A stretch of 64,000 nt of DNA from Salinibaculum sp. SYNS191 (GTDB taxonomy: Archaea; Halobacteriota; Halobacteria; Halobacteriales; Haloarculaceae): positions 1,240,001-1,304,000 of the forward strand of contig NZ_CP147838.1 in the NCBI RefSeq assembly GCF_037338445.1, in the 5' to 3' direction. Each line of letters starts with the position of its first letter. Position 1 is the stretch's first letter. The translations under genes and the position numbers were made by a program. The notes under the pieces were generated by a model that made no database searches, was not told where the DNA came from, and saw nothing but the letters and a program-made list of their open reading frames with translations. Of this stretch, positions 61,183 through 64,000 are shown piece after piece.

Positions 61183-61506
61183 ATGTACAAGCTCGTGGTC
61201 TTTCTCGAAAAGCAGGCGGACATGACACACGACGAATTCCTGGAGCACTGGCACGGCCCGCACGTCGAGATGGCGAAGGAGATGCCGAACCTGCAGAAGT
61301 ACGTCACCTCGGTCCCGGTCGACCCCGAGGAGTCGATGTACGACGGCATCGCGGAACTGTACTTCGAGAGCCTGGCCGACGCCGAGGAGGCGGGCGAGTC
61401 CGACCTGCAGGAGGAGGCAATCGAGGACTCGAAGACCTTCCTGTCGCAGGTGCCGGCCGACCGGATGTTCGTCGAGCCGATCGTACAGTTGGACGAGACG
61501 GAGTAG
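61183..61506 (+). CDS. EthD-domain protein (second of two)
   Basis: The 107-residue protein is related to the one at 29767-30081. It starts MYKLVVFLEKQADMTHDEFLEHW and has the HGPHVE turn with His, NLQKYVTSVP and a C-terminal FVEPIVQLDE strand. In this copy the HGPH motif matches the family better than the HAE of copy 1. Its gene follows the acyl-CoA dehydrogenase on the same strand but with its own promoter. Its role may be a small isomerase or a P450-system accessory. Confidence 0.8.
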   Translation: MYKLVVFLEKQADMTHDEFLEHWHGPHVEMAKEMPNLQKYVTSVPVDPEESMYDGIAELYFESLADAEEAGESDLQEEAIEDSKTFLSQVPADRMFVEPIVQLDETE

Positions 61507-61508
61507 CG

Positions 61509-62321
61509 CTACTTCCCGGTCCACTCGGGTTCGCGGTCCTCCAGGAACGCGGCGATGCCCTCGGCCTTGTCCTCGGTGGCGAACAGCTGGACGAACAGCT
61601 CCTTCTCGTACTCGATACCGGCCTCGAGGTCGAGCCGCGAACTCGCCGCGACCGCCTCCTTCGCGTATTCGAGCGTCAGCGGGCTGTGCTGTGCGATGCC
61701 GCCGACGAGGTCCGCGACCGCGTCGTCCAGGGACTCGTCGTCGGCGAGGACGTCGACGATGCCCAGTTCCGCGCCCTCCGCAGCGGTGATGGCCTCGCCG
61801 GTCGTAATCAAGCGCATCGCCTGCCCTTGGCCGACCAGCCGGGGGAGTCGCTGCGTGCCGCCACCGCCGGGGATGAGCCCCAGCCCGATTTCGGGGAACC
61901 CGATGCGGACGTCGGCGTCGGCGACGCGCATGTCACACGCGAGCGCGAGCTCCAGCCCGCCCCCGAAGGCGTGGCCGTTGATGCGCGCGACGACCGGCTT
62001 GGACAGCTCCGAGACCACGTCGTAGACCTTGCGCCGGTTGCTCCAGGCGCGCTGTTCGACGACCGACCGGTCCTGCAGGTCTGTCAGGTCGGCACCGGAG
62101 ACGAACGTGCCGGTGTCGGCGGACCCGGTGAGGACCACCGCGCGGACGTCGGAGTCGTCGAGCGCGTCCAGCACCGCCTTCAGTTCGTCGCGTAGCTGGT
62201 CGTTCATCGCGTTGCGCGCCTCCGGTCTGTCGATGACGACGGTCGCCACGTGGTCGACCGGGTCGTCCGCTCGCAGAACAATCGTCTCACAGTCCGCTGC
62301 TGTGTCTTCGGGTGTCATCAC
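61509..62321 (-). CDS. Enoyl-CoA hydratase
   Basis: This 270-residue crotonase is the only one in the window with both catalytic glutamates: GGGLELALACDMRV near residue 122 and GFPEIGLGLIPGGGGTQRL near residue 142. The oxyanion loop FVSGADL is near residue 75. It should hydrate 2-enoyl-CoA to 3-hydroxyacyl-CoA, the beta-oxidation step after the acyl-CoA dehydrogenases. It is convergent with EthD gene 2, 2 nt apart. Confidence 0.92.
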   Translation of the reverse strand: MMTPEDTAADCETIVLRADDPVDHVATVVIDRPEARNAMNDQLRDELKAVLDALDDSDVRAVVLTGSADTGTFVSGADLTDLQDRSVVEQRAWSNRRKVYDVVSELSKPVVARINGHAFGGGLELALACDMRVADADVRIGFPEIGLGLIPGGGGTQRLPRLVGQGQAMRLITTGEAITAAEGAELGIVDVLADDESLDDAVADLVGGIAQHSPLTLEYAKEAVAASSRLDLEAGIEYEKELFVQLFATEDKAEGIAAFLEDREPEWTGK

Positions 62322-62362
62322 CTACACTCAGTCGGGGCTCCCTCAAAGAACCTTGCCCGCCG

Positions 62363-62836
62363 TCAGCCGATGCGGGGAATCTGCCCGTAGGCGTCGTGGT
62401 CGACCAGTTCGTACTCGTCGTACCCCTGCGCCTCGGATTCGAGCGTAATCGAAGCGAACTTCCAGTCGCCGTCGACCAGCCGGTAGGCGTCCGTGTAGCG
62501 GCCCTGGCGCCACTCCATCCGACCGTCGTCATAGGCCATCAGCGCCTCCAGGAGCCAGGTGCCCGTGGCCGTGTCGCCGTCGACGTCGATGGTCGGGTGG
62601 TGGAACAGGTGACAGGAGTAGACGAAGTTCGCGGCGATGAAGTCCTCCGCCAGTTCGCGGAGTCCGTCGTGGCCCTCGAAGGTCCCGACGCCGGCGTAGG
62701 TACACGTCGCGTCGGTCGTGAACAGGTCGACGAAGTCGTCGAACCGCTGGTGGTCGATGCAGAGGCCGTACTCGTAGCGCAGTTGCTTGATGGCTTCCCG
62801 GTGTTCCAGTCGCTGCACTCGCTGTTCGAGACTCAT
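62363..62836 (-). CDS. SnoaL-like (NTF2-fold) protein
   Basis: The 157-residue protein of the SnoaL_4 type starts MSLEQRVQRLEHREAIKQLRYEYG and has a His-His-Pro segment (YSCHLFHHPTIDVDG) near residue 82 and GDWKFASITLESEA near the end. It is related in fold to the protein at 23496 but clearly distinct. Possible roles are ketosteroid-isomerase-like isomerisation, hydration or a dioxygenase small subunit. It lies upstream of the enoyl-CoA hydratase on the same strand with a 41-nt gap, so they may be one operon. Confidence 0.75.
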   Translation of the reverse strand: MSLEQRVQRLEHREAIKQLRYEYGLCIDHQRFDDFVDLFTTDATCTYAGVGTFEGHDGLRELAEDFIAANFVYSCHLFHHPTIDVDGDTATGTWLLEALMAYDDGRMEWRQGRYTDAYRLVDGDWKFASITLESEAQGYDEYELVDHDAYGQIPRIG

Positions 62837-62930
62837 ACACGTCCAAGACTGTCCCTGACGACAAATGTGTTTCCCAGGGTCGACAACACGAAACAGTAAA
62901 CGAGCAGGCAGGCGGGGCAGAGACGGCAGG

Positions 62931-63791
62931 TCAGGCGGTGCTCGCCGAGTGGATGCGCTCGACGACTTCGTCGATGTCGGTGGGGCCCCCGTTGGTGATG
63001 CGACCGGTCACCAGGTCGAGGAGGTTGAGGTCGCACAGGATGGTCCGCGTCGTCGACCGGTCGAGACCGAGTGCAGACTGCGTCTCGTACAGCGTCCGCG
63101 AGCGGCGGACGGCGTCGACGAGCGACTCCATCGAGACGCCGTCCGGCAGTCCGTAGCCGTCCGCCTCGATGGTGACCGAGTGCGCGTCGTCGCGGGCGTC
63201 CACGTCGGACTCGTCCTCGTCGTCCTCGTTCTCGTCCGAGGTCGGGTGAATCCCGTGGTTGACCATGTGTTCCCGGACCGTCGCCGGCGTGACGTCGACG
63301 CCCAGGGCCTCCGTCATCTCGGCGAAGGTGTCGTACTCCTCGTAGACCTCGGCGAGCAGGTCGTAGTTCTTGTAGTATGGAACGTCGTCCGCGCCGTCGC
63401 TCTCCTCCGACCGCTGGGTCAGCGTCTGGACGTCCGGCCGCTCCGACTCCGCCGCGTCCCGTGCGGCGGCGCTCTCGTCGTCGCCGACAGCCGACTCCTG
63501 GCCGTCCGACAGCGTCGTGGTGGCCGACTCGTCGCCGTCGACGGGAATCTCCACCACGAACGTCGTCGTCACCTGGCCGTCCTCGTCCGCCGCGTCGCAG
63601 GGACCGATTTTCACGTTCTGGTTCGTCGCGACTCCGGAGAGGTTGTTCAAGCGTACCGTGAGTTCCACGGACAGGTCGCCGCCGGAGACGAGCGAACTGC
63701 GCTGTGCTGCCACATCGAGAACAGTCATCTCCTGGGCCTCTAGTTCGTCGATGACTGTGCCTAGGTTCTGGAATGCGCTACCACGTATCAT
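62931..63791 (-). CDS. Putative haloarchaeal regulator with two helix-turn-helix segments
   Basis: The 286-residue protein has three parts: an N-terminal beta-rich domain (residues 1-90), an acidic low-complexity linker (90-135), and two HTH-like helical regions. HTH 1 is at 144-182 (DLLAEVYEEYDTFAEMTEAL then TPATVREHMVNHGI) and HTH 2 at 221-262 (TLYETQSALGLDRSTTRTIL). I do not recognise a named family, and DNA binding is inferred from the helices. A CTAG-type site (ACCTAGACGGCG at 63888) and a minus-strand TATA (CTATTTATC near 63825-63832) lie upstream. It could autoregulate and control the CTAG regulon. Confidence 0.6.
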   Translation of the reverse strand: MIRGSAFQNLGTVIDELEAQEMTVLDVAAQRSSLVSGGDLSVELTVRLNNLSGVATNQNVKIGPCDAADEDGQVTTTFVVEIPVDGDESATTTLSDGQESAVGDDESAAARDAAESERPDVQTLTQRSEESDGADDVPYYKNYDLLAEVYEEYDTFAEMTEALGVDVTPATVREHMVNHGIHPTSDENEDDEDESDVDARDDAHSVTIEADGYGLPDGVSMESLVDAVRRSRTLYETQSALGLDRSTTRTILCDLNLLDLVTGRITNGGPTDIDEVVERIHSASTA

Positions 63792-64000
63792 AGTCTCCCC
63801 TTGACAGTCAAGACACCAGCAAGAGATAAATAGATTAGGGGACGTGGCAGCTCTCTGTAACGTTCTGGCTGGACACGCGCGGAAGCGACCTAGACGGCGA
63901 CCCCGGCCCCGAAGCGGACCCCCAGACCGGAACGCGCCGGGTGCCGGAAGGCGACCTGCACCCTGTACTGCCGGTCTGCGAGTGTGCCCCTGTCAGCGGT
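63792..64000. other. Intergenic end of window with regulator promoter
   Basis: The stretch holds a GATAAATAG TATA element near 63824-63832 and the CTAG-type site at 63888-63899. The sequence around that site continues with the same CCCGGCCCCGAAG wording seen after the site at 23437. No gene is visible up to the window edge. Confidence 0.5.

Overview
The window is haloarchaeal chromosome or megaplasmid DNA. Coding sequence is GC-rich, the proteins are strongly acidic, promoters are archaeal TATA boxes placed 26-36 nt before start codons (leaderless pattern), and the two solute-binding proteins carry twin-arginine lipobox signals with Gly/Asp-rich linkers. I cannot name the genus.

Left end (1-8.6 kb): two overlapping genes with a nuclease-like fold look like the edge of a virus or mobile element. 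Housekeeping genes follow: nadE, a zinc-finger membrane protein, an enoyl-CoA hydratase-like protein, a conserved haloarchaeal protein and tRNA-Thr(GGU). Positions 4.0-6.3 kb downstream of the tRNA are gene-poor and look decayed, apart from a small membrane protein and a CBS-domain protein. An SDR, a DMT-family transporter and a small zinc-ribbon protein complete this part.

From about 9 kb to 62.8 kb the window is one large catabolic island. It holds a B12-dependent acyl-CoA mutase subunit with isobutyryl-CoA mutase residues (F88/Q206), three crotonases (counting the one at 2.5 kb), an ETF/EtfD electron-transfer module and a class III aminotransferase. It also holds a paired MaoC-type hydratase, three cytochromes P450, an acyl-CoA ligase, three acyl-CoA dehydrogenases, a KstD-like FAD dehydrogenase, two lipoate-ligase-like proteins and two EthD-like proteins. 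Two LLM flavin oxidoreductases, two complete branched-chain-amino-acid-type ABC importers, two amidohydrolase-2 proteins, SDRs, cupins and SnoaL-like proteins complete the enzyme set. Two thiolase-type gene groups stand out. One is DUF35 plus two thiolase-fold proteins that have lost every catalytic residue. The other is a Cys-less HMG-CoA-synthase-like/DUF35 fusion next to an intact SCP-x-type thiolase. Together these read as uptake, hydroxylation, CoA activation, beta-oxidation, retro-aldol or thiolytic cleavage, and electron disposal through ETF, for a bulky branched or alicyclic acid (steroid- or terpenoid-like). The substrate is an inference.

Regulation: a CTAG-centred motif (about ACCTAGRCGGC) recurs in front of at least ten units of the island. 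In six of them it lies 17-22 nt upstream of the TATA box, so the scattered operons may form one regulon. Candidate regulators are an IclR-family protein (54.6-55.3 kb) and a two-HTH haloarchaeal protein (62.9-63.8 kb). No CRISPR array, rRNA or intact transposase gene was seen. One 78-bp inverted-repeat element between convergent genes resembles a MITE.
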